Source: Negativicoccus succinicivorans (GTDB taxonomy: Bacteria; Bacillota; Negativicutes; Veillonellales; Negativicoccaceae). Taken from it: a stretch of 64,000 bases of DNA. The stretch lies in assembly GCF_014207605.1 (NCBI RefSeq), contig NZ_JACHHI010000007.1, positions 20,647 to 84,646 of the forward strand, in the 5' to 3' direction. The notes below the pieces were generated by a model. The model did no database searches. It was not told the origin of the DNA and saw only the letters and a list, made by a program, of their open reading frames with translations. Both the position numbers and the translations under genes were made by a program. Below, piece after piece: positions 16,187 to 24,997 of this stretch; position 1 is the first letter of the stretch; each line of letters begins with the position of its first letter.

Positions 16187-17460
16187 CGCGTCTGCACCTC
16201 TTCCCATTCACTTTGCCGCGCCAACCATGCTTGCGCCGTATGAATCGCGTCCGCGGTCGCGTTCCCCAACGGCAGTTGTCCCAAGAGCGCCGGCGTTAAA
16301 TAACGGAAATCTCCGGCCAAAAGGGAAGCGAGTTGCGCTCTTACCCGATCGGTTTGAAGCGTCATCCACAACCACGCGGCGTGTTCCATGCGACGCGGGC
16401 GCATGACAAAAGCGCGGCCCGCCAGATATTTACCGGCATGTTTCGCGGTGATGATCCCGACGCGGTACCCGTCTTGCGTAGCGGCGATGACGACATCACC
16501 GGACGCGAGCGGTCCCGCGACTTCACGCGGCGCCGATTCTTTCTGCGCCGCCAGCGGCCACGGTCCGTCGTTGAGCGCCGCCGTCAACGCCACGCCCTCT
16601 GTCGGTGCCGATTGCATCGGCAAGGGATCGGCATAGTGTTGCAATGTGGTTTCCTCTTGCGTCGTTTGCCAAGCCCGCCACGTTTCCGGCAAATAAATTT
16701 CCTTTTCCCATTGCCCGTCACTGAAACGCGCCATGCCGTAACGTTTTTTCTGCGCAGGATCCGGATGACCCGTCCAATACAGTTTTTCATCATCGGCTCC
16801 GCAAAGGTACCACGCGCCCGTCGGCAGTTGCTCTCGATCACGAACGCCGTCAAATAAAAGCCACGCGTCGATGCGCGCTGCGGGACAGATTTGCGTCAAC
16901 GGTTGCAATTCTTCCGCCGTGGCCGCATCCGAACCTAAAAAGATATAGTCGAAATCGTCCTTCGGAAGTGTTTCGAGCGTCGTCCATGCGTAGTAGGGGT
17001 ACAACAACTGCAACTCCGCAGCAGCTTTCTCGTCGGCGGCGGTGGCGACAATTTTCGGCGCGCGCTGAAAAATCGTTTTCGCCGCGACCGCGTCACCCAA
17101 GTATCCGTCCGCATGCACCAAGAGGACATGCTCGGACTGATTCGCCTCTTCCCATACCGTCGTCAATGCCGGCCCGTAGCTTTTTTCCCGATAGGGACTG
17201 AAAAGCAGCGGCGGCGTTGCCATCGCCATGCCATAGACTTCCGGGTACTGTTCGGGGTCCGCCGGATACGATCCGAATTTCTCGATCGTAAAAGAATGCA
17301 GCGCCGCGATGATCGTTTCCCCCGTCACGCCGTACTCACGATGATCGGCGCGTTGAAATAACACCTGATCAATTTCCCGCGCCCGCAATATTTCCGTATA
17401 TATTTGCGATTCCGCGATGCCCAGCGCGCGAAAACGCTCTACCCATTCGTGTCGTTGCAT
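16159..17460 (-). CDS. Degenerate DNA N6-methylase/specificity-like protein
   Basis: 433 aa, cytoplasmic, not recognised with certainty. The layout resembles a type I methylase fused to a specificity half: a helical N-terminus, a Rossmann-like segment (about 105-180: LLVHADGYLGDAVAAK then FDYIFLGSD) where true enzymes have a glycine-rich motif and NPPF, a linker, and a C-terminal stretch (about 318-410: GDVVIAATQDGYRVGIIT, FVMRPRR, LLAGDFRYLTPALLGQLPLG) very like HsdS target-recognition domains. Neither the SAM-binding Gly motif nor NPPF is intact, so methylation activity is doubtful. It heads a two-gene unit with the secreted lipase. A remote or decayed restriction-modification relative is my best reading. 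Confidence 0.45.
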   Translation of the reverse strand: MQRHEWVERFRALGIAESQIYTEILRAREIDQVLFQRADHREYGVTGETIIAALHSFTIEKFGSYPADPEQYPEVYGMAMATPPLLFSPYREKSYGPALTTVWEEANQSEHVLLVHADGYLGDAVAAKTIFQRAPKIVATAADEKAAAELQLLYPYYAWTTLETLPKDDFDYIFLGSDAATAEELQPLTQICPAARIDAWLLFDGVRDREQLPTGAWYLCGADDEKLYWTGHPDPAQKKRYGMARFSDGQWEKEIYLPETWRAWQTTQEETTLQHYADPLPMQSAPTEGVALTAALNDGPWPLAAQKESAPREVAGPLASGDVVIAATQDGYRVGIITAKHAGKYLAGRAFVMRPRRMEHAAWLWMTLQTDRVRAQLASLLAGDFRYLTPALLGQLPLGNATADAIHTAQAWLARQSEWEEVQTRWEECMHTF

Positions 17461-17497
17461 AACACCCTCGCTTTCTCGGCTTCCGTTTGTGATTATT

Positions 17498-17526
17498 ATT
17501 GTACGGAAGCGCCGGTAAGCTGTCAA
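17498..17526 (-). promoter_or_regulatory. Promoter of the methylase-like/lipase unit
   Basis: Minus strand TTGACA, 17-nt spacer, TACAAT: close to the sigma-A consensus, about 37 nt before the start codon at 17460. Confidence 0.8.
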
Positions 17527-17531
17527 AGCAC

Positions 17532-17555
17532 AAAAAAAGGCCCGAAGGCCTTTTT
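17532..17555 (-). terminator. Terminator of the trxB-nth unit
   Basis: Stem AAAGGCC/GGCCTTT with a CGAA loop and T-run on the minus strand, directly after the small hypothetical gene. Confidence 0.8.
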
Positions 17556-17567
17556 ACGCTACGTAAA

Positions 17568-17963
17568 TTACATAATCTGAATGCCGCGGAATTGGAATTC
17601 CGGCGACAGCATGATGACGACCGAGTTGCCGGCAAACATGTCGCCGACATCATAGTAAATCAAAATGCCCTCGTTCTTTTGCGCATACACGGCCGCGACG
17701 TTTTGGAGTTGCGGCAGTATTTCTTCCACGGTCGCCGGCTCTTCATTGACCTCCAGCCAATGCGCATTTTTAAGGCTCACGATAGCGGGAGCAATGTCAT
17801 CGATATGCGAACGATTGGCCACCAGCCAATTCCAAATCTCGTCCGCATACGCCTGCGCAGCGTCCGCCTCCGCTTCGGTAAACGGTTCCACTGTCAGGAG
17901 AACAGGTCGCCCCGCCAACACTTTTTCCGTGATAAAGCCCGGCTCTACATACGACCAATTCAT
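17568..17963 (-). CDS. Small hypothetical protein, DUF2262-like
   Basis: 131 aa acidic soluble protein without signal peptide. The C-terminal part, with an ILIYYDVGDMFAGNSVVI stretch, recalls the end of DUF2262 proteins (a yy.dgdlF.GH pattern), and the centre has an AYADEIWNWLVANRSHID helix; this is a weak family match from memory and no function is implied. The start has a strong GGGGGG(A)-type Shine-Dalgarno 7 nt upstream. It lies 23 nt after nth and is followed by the operon terminator, so it is co-transcribed with trxB and nth. Confidence 0.65.
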   Translation of the reverse strand: MNWSYVEPGFITEKVLAGRPVLLTVEPFTEAEADAAQAYADEIWNWLVANRSHIDDIAPAIVSLKNAHWLEVNEEPATVEEILPQLQNVAAVYAQKNEGILIYYDVGDMFAGNSVVIMLSPEFQFRGIQIM

Positions 17964-17986
17964 GCATCATCCCCCCTTATCCGTTA

Positions 17987-18640
17987 TTATACCGAATCGG
18001 CGGGTTCTTGTCGAACACCAATCGGGCAAACATGGCGCAGCGGACAGCTTGCGCATAACGGACGACGCGCTTTACAGATAAGCCGTCCGTGCCAAATGAG
18101 CCAATGGTGCGCTTGCGACCATTTTTCGCGGGGTATATTGCGCTCCAGTTTGCGTTCGACGATGGTCACGTCTTTGCCCCGCGCGAGCCCTAACCGATTG
18201 GCGACGCGAAAAACATGCGTATCGACGGCAATCGCCGGCTCGTCATAAAGAACGCTCACCAGCACATTCGCCGTTTTTTGACCGACGCCCGGAAGCGTCA
18301 TGAGTTCTTTCTTTGTCCGCGGAACTTCCCCGTGATACTCTTCCAACAGTCGCGTGCAGGTGGCTAACAGATGCTGCGCCTTGCTGCGAAAAAGACCGCA
18401 ATCGCGAATTTCTTCTTCCAGTTCCGCCTGTGTGAGTCGGCCCATCTTCGCCGGCGTGTTGAGCCGCGGAAAAATCCGCGCGGTAATTTTATTCACACGC
18501 TCGTCGGTGCACTGCGCGGATAAAACGACAGCGACCAACAGTTCAAAGGGCGAGTTGTAGTGAAGCGCCGTCTTACGATCTTTATACGTCGCTTCCAAAA
18601 TCGCCAACTGCTCTTCGCGAATCGCTTTGGTAACTCGCAT
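17987..18640 (-). CDS. nth: Endonuclease III
   Basis: 217 aa base-excision repair glycosylase/AP lyase removing oxidised pyrimidines. The helix-hairpin-helix LPGVGQKTANV carries the catalytic lysine and the downstream VDTHVFRV the catalytic aspartate. The C-terminal [4Fe-4S] loop shows the correct C-x6-C-x2-C-x5-C spacing (CKARRPLCASCPLRHVC). It starts 1 nt after the trxB stop, giving a redox/repair pair. Length normal. Confidence 0.96.
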   Translation of the reverse strand: MRVTKAIREEQLAILEATYKDRKTALHYNSPFELLVAVVLSAQCTDERVNKITARIFPRLNTPAKMGRLTQAELEEEIRDCGLFRSKAQHLLATCTRLLEEYHGEVPRTKKELMTLPGVGQKTANVLVSVLYDEPAIAVDTHVFRVANRLGLARGKDVTIVERKLERNIPREKWSQAHHWLIWHGRLICKARRPLCASCPLRHVCPIGVRQEPADSV

Positions 18641-18641
18641 C

Positions 18642-19553
18642 TTACGCCTTATGCAGCAGGTAATCGTGCGCTGCCAGCGCGGCTTTCGCTCCGTCAGCGG
18701 CCGCGATCACGATTTGGCGATGCGGATAATCCGTGTTGTCGCCGGCGGCAAAAAGCCCCGGCAAATTGGTCGATGTGTCACGTTCCACTTTCACTTCGCG
18801 ATTGTCGCTCAATTCCAGCTCCTGCGGCACGAAACCGTTATTCGGTTCGCCGCCGATTTCGACAAAAACGCCGTCCAACGGCAATTCCACAACTTCGTCG
18901 GTATCCGTATTTTTCAACTTCAAAGCGGATACTTTTTTATCGCCGATGAATTCCAAGGGAATATAGTGATGCCATTCTTTGACTTTACCCGTGGCCTGCA
19001 TTTTGGAAATCAAAAGTTCCGTCGCGCGCAAACGGCTGCGAATCAAAATATGCACTTCGGAGGCGATCCGCGCCATTTCGATCGCCGCCTCCACGGCGCT
19101 GTCCCCGCCGCCGACAATCGCGATGCGTTTGTTGCGATAAAAAGGACCGTCACAGGTCGCGCAGTAGCTTACGCCGCGCGCGGTCAAGGCCTCTTCGCCC
19201 GGAATGCCGAGCGTGCGACTGCGTTGACCCGTGGCGATAATGGCGGATTGGCCGCGATAGGTTTCACCATCGGAAGTAACGGCGCTGTAATTACCGTCTT
19301 CATCGCGCGTCAATTGATCCACGCGCCCCGTGATCCAGTCAATCGGATATTTTTTCGCGTGATCCGTCATTTTTTGAATCAGCTCATAGGCCTCGACATC
19401 CGGAAAGCCGAGGTAGTTGTCGATGTCTTTGGTTTGCGTCATCTGACCGCCGATCAGTTCCGCGATCACGCCGACTTTCAATTCTTTACGCGCCGCGTAC
19501 ATCGCCGCGTTCAAACCGGCCGGACCGCCGCCGACAATTAATACGTCGTACAT
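18642..19553 (-). CDS. trxB: Thioredoxin reductase
   Basis: 303 aa FAD/NADPH enzyme that reduces thioredoxin. FAD-binding VLIVGGGPAGLNAA at the N-terminus, redox-active CATC in the SYCATCDGPFY segment (about 135-138), NADP-binding VGGGDSAVEAA, and a C-terminal FAD motif GLFAAGDNTDY. Two adjacent ATGs (19556, 19553) follow GGGAGG; the second gives better spacing. A promoter lies 55 nt upstream. Start of a trxB-nth-hypothetical operon. Confidence 0.95.
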   Translation of the reverse strand: MYDVLIVGGGPAGLNAAMYAARKELKVGVIAELIGGQMTQTKDIDNYLGFPDVEAYELIQKMTDHAKKYPIDWITGRVDQLTRDEDGNYSAVTSDGETYRGQSAIIATGQRSRTLGIPGEEALTARGVSYCATCDGPFYRNKRIAIVGGGDSAVEAAIEMARIASEVHILIRSRLRATELLISKMQATGKVKEWHHYIPLEFIGDKKVSALKLKNTDTDEVVELPLDGVFVEIGGEPNNGFVPQELELSDNREVKVERDTSTNLPGLFAAGDNTDYPHRQIVIAAADGAKAALAAHDYLLHKA

Positions 19554-19607
19554 CATAAAACCTCCCTGATAAGTTTTATTTATATCGAATATTTTCGTTT
19601 CTTCTTT

Positions 19608-19636
19608 ATTATACTCATTCTCGTTTATTCGAGCAA
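19608..19636 (-). promoter_or_regulatory. Promoter of trxB
   Basis: Minus strand TTGCTC, 17-nt spacer, TATAAT. A small inverted repeat CTCG-6 nt-CGAG overlaps the -35 end. Confidence 0.6.
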
Positions 19637-19647
19637 GTCCCCGCACC

Positions 19648-19675
19648 AAAAAAGCATGCCTTGCGGCATGCTTTT
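19648..19675 (-). terminator. Terminator of sodA
   Basis: Stem AAGCATGCC/GGCATGCTT with a TTGC-type loop and T-run on the minus strand, 10 nt after the sodA stop. Confidence 0.85.
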
Positions 19676-19684
19676 CAGCGTGAC

Positions 19685-20296
19685 TTATTTTTTCGCGGCG
19701 GCGAATAATTCGTTGACAAATTTCCAGTTGATTACTTTGAAGAAATTATCGACATAATCCGCGCGTTTATTTTGGTATTTCAGATAGTACGCGTGTTCCC
19801 AAACGTCGATGCCGAGCAAAGGTTTCTGGCCGTCCGCCAGCGGGTTATCCTGGTTCGGTGTGGACACTACCGCGAGTTTCTCGCCGTTCCAAACCAACCA
19901 TGCCCAGCCGCTGCCGAAACGTCCGGTCGCCGCGGCGCCGAATTCTTTTTTGAACGCGTCGAACGAACCGAAATCTTTTTCGATTTGTTCTTGAATCGCG
20001 CCTTCCAGCTTGCTGTCTTTGACCGGCGCCATCATCTGCCAGAAAAGGCTGTGATTGTAGTGACCGCCGCCGTTGTTGCGGATAGCCTGACGAACTGCTT
20101 CGGGCGCTTTTTCCCAATCGGCGACAATCTCTTCGATGTCTTTAGCCGCCCATTCGGGTGCTTTTTCCAACGCTTTGTTCAAGTTGTTCACATACGTATC
20201 ATGATGTTTGTCATGATGGAATTGCATGGTTTCCTTGTCAATCACCGGTTCGAGCGCATCATATGCGTAAGGTAATTCAGGTAATGTAAATGCCAT
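19685..20296 (-). CDS. sodA: Superoxide dismutase, Mn-type
   Basis: 203 aa. Dismutates superoxide in the cytoplasm. Metal ligands are visible: His in MQFHHDKHH (N-terminal), His in [11 protein letters not shown], and Asp/His in [12 protein letters not shown]. The GGGHYNH and NQDNPL signatures favour the manganese or cambialistic subtype over the iron one. Monocistronic: own promoter (20347-20375) and terminator. In a strict anaerobe it fits, with trxB and nth next door, a local oxidative-stress group. Confidence 0.95.
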   Translation of the reverse strand: MAFTLPELPYAYDALEPVIDKETMQFHHDKHHDTYVNNLNKALEKAPEWAAKDIEEIVADWEKAPEAVRQAIRNNGGGHYNHSLFWQMMAPVKDSKLEGAIQEQIEKDFGSFDAFKKEFGAAATGRFGSGWAWLVWNGEKLAVVSTPNQDNPLADGQKPLLGIDVWEHAYYLKYQNKRADYVDNFFKVINWKFVNELFAAAKK

Positions 20297-20346
20297 TATG
20301 GTTAGCTCCTTTCACAACTACTGCGAATAGTAAGTGTTACACCTAC

Positions 20347-20375
20347 ATTATAACCTGAAAACGGCAAATTGACTA
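20347..20375 (-). promoter_or_regulatory. Promoter of sodA
   Basis: Minus strand TAGTCA, 17-nt spacer, TATAAT, giving a leader of about 45 nt with GAAAGGAG before the start. Confidence 0.7.
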
Positions 20376-20420
20376 CTAATTTTTTCGATATAGTTTTTTT
20401 CTCACCTGCCAACTTTTCTT

Positions 20421-21791
20421 TTACTTCATGCGTAACGCAATTTTTTGCAACACCTCACCGGGAGCATTTTCCGTATCAAGATGCAAAATAAGTTCCGCGA
20501 TTTCAGCCGCCGCTTTCGCGCCGATCACCGGAGCGGCAAGGTTGTCATATTTCGCGCGAATTTCTTCAATCGTCATGGTGTTGGCGGGGTCCCCTTTCGG
20601 ATATTCAACGAGCTTTGCAAGAGTCTCCTCGTTCGTTTTGACAATGCGTACGCGGGATGCCAGCTTAGTCGGATCGTCCGCTTTGATTTGTTCGATTTCC
20701 GCCGAACGCTCCACTTTGATTTTTTTCATCACGTCGCGAATAGCGGTATCTTCGATCCCTTGCGGCGTGAAATGTTCGATGCCCACTTCACCGTAGACTA
20801 ATGCGCAAGCCAGGCAGTATTGAATGCTGAATTTGCAACCGTACGGTGTTTGCGGCGACGCATTATTGATCAGGCTGTCCGTAATATCATTGACTTCCAC
20901 GGTAATTTCCTGCATCTCTCCCAAATCGCATTCCTCGCGTAAGGCAGTGCCCGCGAAAATGGCGGCGTGCGCGTGCTTACAGCAGGCATACGGTTTGAAC
21001 GAGTTCTCGTCAATTTTGAATGTGCCGTTGCCGAGGCCATCGGTCAATTTACTCCAATGCGGATCGGGGGAAAGCGCTCTGCAAAATCCCTTTTCGCCTT
21101 CCAAAATATGCGTGGCGCCGGTAAAACCGCGGGCGGAAATATAGGCGGATAAAACGCCCGCGTAAGAGGCCTTGCCCGCGTGAATCGGTTTGCTCATCGC
21201 GCCTTCCGCCACAAATTCCCAAAGCCCCGCCGCCTGCGTGCCGGCAGTGCCGAGGTTGTGCAGCATTTGTCGGTCATTTAAACCAAGCGCGCGGCCTGCC
21301 GAGGCCGCCGCTCCGAAAATCCCCGCGGTGCCCGTCGTGTGCCAGAAATAGTACGATTCCGGAATGATCGTTTCCCCGACGCGGGCGCCGACTTCGTAAC
21401 CCGCCACTACCGCGGTGATGAGATCCCGACCGCTTTTGTGCTCGGCTTCCGTCACCGCCAACGCCGGCGGCACGACGACCGTCGCCAAGTGAATAATAGA
21501 GGCGTTATGCAAATCGTCAAAGTCAAGCGAGTGCGAGGCCGCTCCGTTTAAGAACGCCGCATCCCAGGCGGCGGTACGCAGCAACGGCGAAGTCAGCACC
21601 GTCGCCTGATCTGCGCCGATATTTTGCCCCAAGACCGCGCGTAAAATTTGAATCAGCGTTTCCTGCGAGCCGCGAATGCAGACGCCCGCCCAATCCAAGA
21701 TGCATTTTTTCGCATTCTGCACGGTCTCTTCCGCTAAGTCTTTGTATTGCAACCCGGCCGCGTAACCTGCAAGCTGTTTGGTCAAGTCCAT
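20421..21791 (-). CDS. MmgE/PrpD family protein
   Basis: 456 aa. The family includes 2-methylcitrate dehydratase and cis-aconitate decarboxylase; none of the activities can be fixed here. Seen: the helical N-terminal domain with an HSLDFDDLHNASIIHLATVV segment containing the family DDLH motif, SKPIHAGKASYAGVLSA, and a KPYACCKHAHA segment, all typical. Strong AAGGAGG site before the ATG. It lies 12 nt downstream of the mutase gene, so it belongs to the CoA transferase-mutase operon; its product may handle a C5-C7 tricarboxylate or itaconate-related intermediate. No partner methylcitrate synthase is in the window. Confidence 0.85.
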   Translation of the reverse strand: MDLTKQLAGYAAGLQYKDLAEETVQNAKKCILDWAGVCIRGSQETLIQILRAVLGQNIGADQATVLTSPLLRTAAWDAAFLNGAASHSLDFDDLHNASIIHLATVVVPPALAVTEAEHKSGRDLITAVVAGYEVGARVGETIIPESYYFWHTTGTAGIFGAAASAGRALGLNDRQMLHNLGTAGTQAAGLWEFVAEGAMSKPIHAGKASYAGVLSAYISARGFTGATHILEGEKGFCRALSPDPHWSKLTDGLGNGTFKIDENSFKPYACCKHAHAAIFAGTALREECDLGEMQEITVEVNDITDSLINNASPQTPYGCKFSIQYCLACALVYGEVGIEHFTPQGIEDTAIRDVMKKIKVERSAEIEQIKADDPTKLASRVRIVKTNEETLAKLVEYPKGDPANTMTIEEIRAKYDNLAAPVIGAKAAAEIAELILHLDTENAPGEVLQKIALRMK

Positions 21792-21803
21792 GCTGAAACC
21801 TCC

Positions 21804-23459
21804 TTAAAACGCCGGGTGATCCTGATGATATTCACCGAATTCTTCGCGTAAAACGCCGCAGATTTCACCGAGTGTCGCATAGGTTTTAACCGCTTCGATC
21901 AGACACGGCATAATATTTTCTTCGCTACGCGCGACTTTGCGAACTTTGGCGAGCGCTTTTTCGACAGCGGCATTGTCGCGGGTTTCTTTCAATTTTTTCA
22001 GTTTCGCCATTTGCCGATCGCCGACGGCCGGATCGACTTGCAACAGTTGCGTGTGATGCTCTTCATCTTCGATGACGTATTTATTAACGCCGATGACAGT
22101 GCGTTTGCCGCTTTCAATTTCCTGCTCATATTCAAATGCGTGGGTCGCCATTTCCTGCTGCATGTAACCCTGTTCAATCGCCGCGACCGCGCCGCCCATT
22201 TCATCGATCTTATGAATGTATTCGCGAGCTTCGCGTTCAATTTGGTCCGTCAAGGTTTCCACATAGTACGAGCCGCCCAGCGGATCGATGGTATCGGCAA
22301 TGCCGCTTTCAAAGGCGAGCAGTTGCTGCGTACGCAGCGCAAGCGTTGTCGACTCGCGCGTCGGAATCGATTCCGCTTCGTCTTTAGCGCACAAAGCGAG
22401 CGATTGCGTGCCGCCCAAAATGGCGGACATGGCCTGCCAGGCGATGCGGATGATATTGTCGTCATCCTGCTGCGCGGTCAATACGGAGCCGGCGGTATGG
22501 ACATGGAAACGCAACATTTGCGCTTTCGCTTTGGTCGCGCCGAAACGTTCTTTCATAATGCTCGCCCAAAGACGACGAGCCGCGCGGAATTTGGCGATTT
22601 CCGGGAAGAAATCCAAGCCCGCGGTAAAGATCCACGAAATGCCCGGCGCAAACGCATCCACATCCTGACCCGCTTTCAATGCCGCTTCTATGTAGGCGAT
22701 CGCATTGGCGAACGCAAAGGCGATTTCCTGTACCATCGACGCACCCGCTTCGCGGATATGGTACGCGCCGACGGAAATCATGTTCCAATGTGGAATTTCC
22801 TGCGAGCAATACGAGAATGTATCGGTTACCAAGCGCATTGACGGACGCGGCGGGAAGATATACGTACCGCGCGCGATGTACTCTTTCAAAATATCGTTTT
22901 GAATCGTGCCGCGCAAATCTTTGGCGGCGATGCCTTTTTTCTCCGCGGTCGCGACATACATGGCGAGAAGTACGGCGGCCGGCGCGTTGATCGTCATGGA
23001 AGTGGACACTTTATCGAGCGGAATACCGTCAAAAATATCTTCCATATCCTGCAACGAATCGATCGCGACACCGACTTTGCCGATTTCGCCCTGCGCCTGC
23101 GGCGAGTCGGAATCCAAACCGATCTGCGTGGGCAAGTCCATGGCTACCGATAAACCGGTCTGGCCGGCTTGCAATAAGTATTTATATAACGCGTTGGTTT
23201 CTTCGGCCGTCGCGAAACCGGAATACTGCCGCATCGTCCACAGGCGACCTCGATACATCGTCGGCTGAATGCCGCGCGTAAAGGGATAGGCGCCCGGAAA
23301 GCCGAGTTTTTCATTGTAATCCAGATCCGCAATATCTTGCGGTGTATATAAACGATTGGCGGCAAATTCCTGCCGCTCCGGAAACCGCGAAGTCGCTTTT
23401 TCCACGCGTTCTTCATAGGATTGTTGCGCTTCGGCAAAACGCTTTTCATCATATTTCAT
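21804..23459 (-). CDS. Acyl-CoA mutase large subunit (methylmalonyl-CoA mutase type)
   Basis: 551 aa catalytic TIM-barrel subunit of an adenosylcobalamin-dependent mutase. The B12-binding domain (DxHxxG) is absent, so a separate small subunit, not in this window, must supply it. YPFTRGIQPTMYRGRLWTMR, the DLPTQIGLDSDSP stretch, a PPRPSMRL segment and DPLGGSYYVE are typical. Tyr79 (RQYSGF) and Ala106 (SVAMDLP) match the methylmalonyl type and not the Ile/Asp pair of 2-hydroxyisobutyryl-CoA mutase; the position matching Tyr75 of the Propionibacterium enzyme appears to be Gln65, leaving specificity open. It overlaps nothing but sits 2 nt after the CoA transferase. Confidence 0.88.
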   Translation of the reverse strand: MKYDEKRFAEAQQSYEERVEKATSRFPERQEFAANRLYTPQDIADLDYNEKLGFPGAYPFTRGIQPTMYRGRLWTMRQYSGFATAEETNALYKYLLQAGQTGLSVAMDLPTQIGLDSDSPQAQGEIGKVGVAIDSLQDMEDIFDGIPLDKVSTSMTINAPAAVLLAMYVATAEKKGIAAKDLRGTIQNDILKEYIARGTYIFPPRPSMRLVTDTFSYCSQEIPHWNMISVGAYHIREAGASMVQEIAFAFANAIAYIEAALKAGQDVDAFAPGISWIFTAGLDFFPEIAKFRAARRLWASIMKERFGATKAKAQMLRFHVHTAGSVLTAQQDDDNIIRIAWQAMSAILGGTQSLALCAKDEAESIPTRESTTLALRTQQLLAFESGIADTIDPLGGSYYVETLTDQIEREAREYIHKIDEMGGAVAAIEQGYMQQEMATHAFEYEQEIESGKRTVIGVNKYVIEDEEHHTQLLQVDPAVGDRQMAKLKKLKETRDNAAVEKALAKVRKVARSEENIMPCLIEAVKTYATLGEICGVLREEFGEYHQDHPAF

Positions 23460-23461
23460 GA

Positions 23462-24997
23462 TTAATTTCCTCCTTTATCGTCTTCATACAGTGAGCGGCA
23501 ATGCATGTCCTTATGGTTTTGGAAATGCAACGCCAGCGTAAACGCGTGCGCGAGATCTACCGGTTCGTGACCGCCGTCGGCCAGTGCATGTTTGACATAT
23601 TCTTCCAGCAACGGTCGATAGTCCGGATGCGCGCAGTGCGTGATAATTTCGCGCGCCCGTTCAATCGGTCCCATGCCTCGGGTATCGGCTACGCCCTGCT
23701 CGGTGATGAAGATTTGGCTGTCATGCTCCGTGTGATCGACGTGGCTGACCATCGGCACCACTTTGGAAATCGCGCCGTGCGCGCCCGTCGACGGCGAGGT
23801 GAAGATCGAGAGATAACCGTTGCGCATGTAATCGCCCGAACCGCCGATCCCGTTGATCATCTTACGACCGGAGGCGTGCGTCGAATTCGCTTGCCCGTAA
23901 ATATCAAATTCAATCGGGGTATTGATCGCGATGACGCCCAAGCGACGAATAACTTCCGGATGATTGGAAATATCTAGCGGCCGCAAAACCAACGCTTTTT
24001 TATACAGCGCCGGGTCTTCTTTAAACATTTTCCACACCGTCGGCGACGGCGTAAACGCGCAACCGGAAGCGCCGACGATATGGCCGTCGCGGATCAGATG
24101 GAATACCGCGTCCTGCAAAATTTCCGAATACATCGTCAAATTGTGAAAGCGTGATTTCTTCAGTCCCATCAACACGGCATTGGCGATCGTGCCTACACCG
24201 GACTGAATCGGCAGCATTTCTTCCGGTAAGCGTCCGTGCTGCACTTCATTTTCCAAGAAATCAACCAGGTATTCGGCGATCTTGATCGTGTCTTCATTCG
24301 GCGCTGCGAGATCGCGCACATGGTCCAAAATGTCCGATTCGACAATCGCGTCGATACGATCCAAGCCGCATTTCACATAGGGTGAACCGATGCGATCCGA
24401 CGCTTTATAAATCGGAATTTCGCGCCGACGCGGCGGTTTATCCAAAATGACAATGTCGTGCATCCCTTCCATTTCCAACGGAATGGAAGTGTTGACTTCG
24501 ACAATAATTTTTTTGGCATGTTTCACAAACATCGGTAAATTGCCCACGCCCGAGCCGAGCACGAAATCACCGTCTTTGGTAATCGCCGCGGCTTCTACAA
24601 TCGCGACATCGACATCACCGAAGAAACCGTAATCCACCTGCTGCGCGAATTCACTCAAATGCAGGTCAATGTAGCGAATCTCCCGCTCATTGATGCCTTT
24701 TTGCATCGTGCGATTGCTCGCCGCATAGTAGGGAATGCGTTCGTACACGCCGTTCACTTGCGCGAGCGCTTCTTCAATCTCCGGTCCGACCGACGCGCCG
24801 CTCCAAATCGCGATCCGGCATTTTTTGCCGTTTTTAATTTGTTCGGCCAGCGCCAGCGTCGTCTTCTTCGGATACCCCGACGGCGTAAATCCCGCCACAC
24901 CGACATGCATGCCGTCGGTAATCAGAGACGCCGCCTCCTCCGGCGTGACCACTTTTTCAAACAGACTCGGATGACGTAATCTGCTTGCATCCAACAT
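23462..24997 (-). CDS. Acetyl-CoA hydrolase/transferase family (Cat1-type succinyl-CoA transferase)
   Basis: 511 aa class I-like CoA transferase. The catalytic glutamate lies in YSEILQDAVF (Glu292), the equivalent place to Glu294 of the acetic-acid succinyl-CoA:acetate transferase; the GIGGSGDYMRNG glycine loop and ITEQGVADTRGMG are also seen. It should move CoA between succinate (or propionate) and acetate, feeding the adjacent mutase. The start at 24997 has GGGAG 8 nt upstream; upstream codons in frame lie across the promoter. First gene of a three-gene operon facing a divergent LysR regulator. Confidence 0.9.
   Translation of the reverse strand: MLDASRLRHPSLFEKVVTPEEAASLITDGMHVGVAGFTPSGYPKKTTLALAEQIKNGKKCRIAIWSGASVGPEIEEALAQVNGVYERIPYYAASNRTMQKGINEREIRYIDLHLSEFAQQVDYGFFGDVDVAIVEAAAITKDGDFVLGSGVGNLPMFVKHAKKIIVEVNTSIPLEMEGMHDIVILDKPPRRREIPIYKASDRIGSPYVKCGLDRIDAIVESDILDHVRDLAAPNEDTIKIAEYLVDFLENEVQHGRLPEEMLPIQSGVGTIANAVLMGLKKSRFHNLTMYSEILQDAVFHLIRDGHIVGASGCAFTPSPTVWKMFKEDPALYKKALVLRPLDISNHPEVIRRLGVIAINTPIEFDIYGQANSTHASGRKMINGIGGSGDYMRNGYLSIFTSPSTGAHGAISKVVPMVSHVDHTEHDSQIFITEQGVADTRGMGPIERAREIITHCAHPDYRPLLEEYVKHALADGGHEPVDLAHAFTLALHFQNHKDMHCRSLYEDDKGGN

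Noticed and set aside
21804..23459. 2-Hydroxyisobutyryl-CoA mutase large subunit
   Set aside because: The diagnostic Ile and Asp of that enzyme are Tyr79 and Ala106 here.
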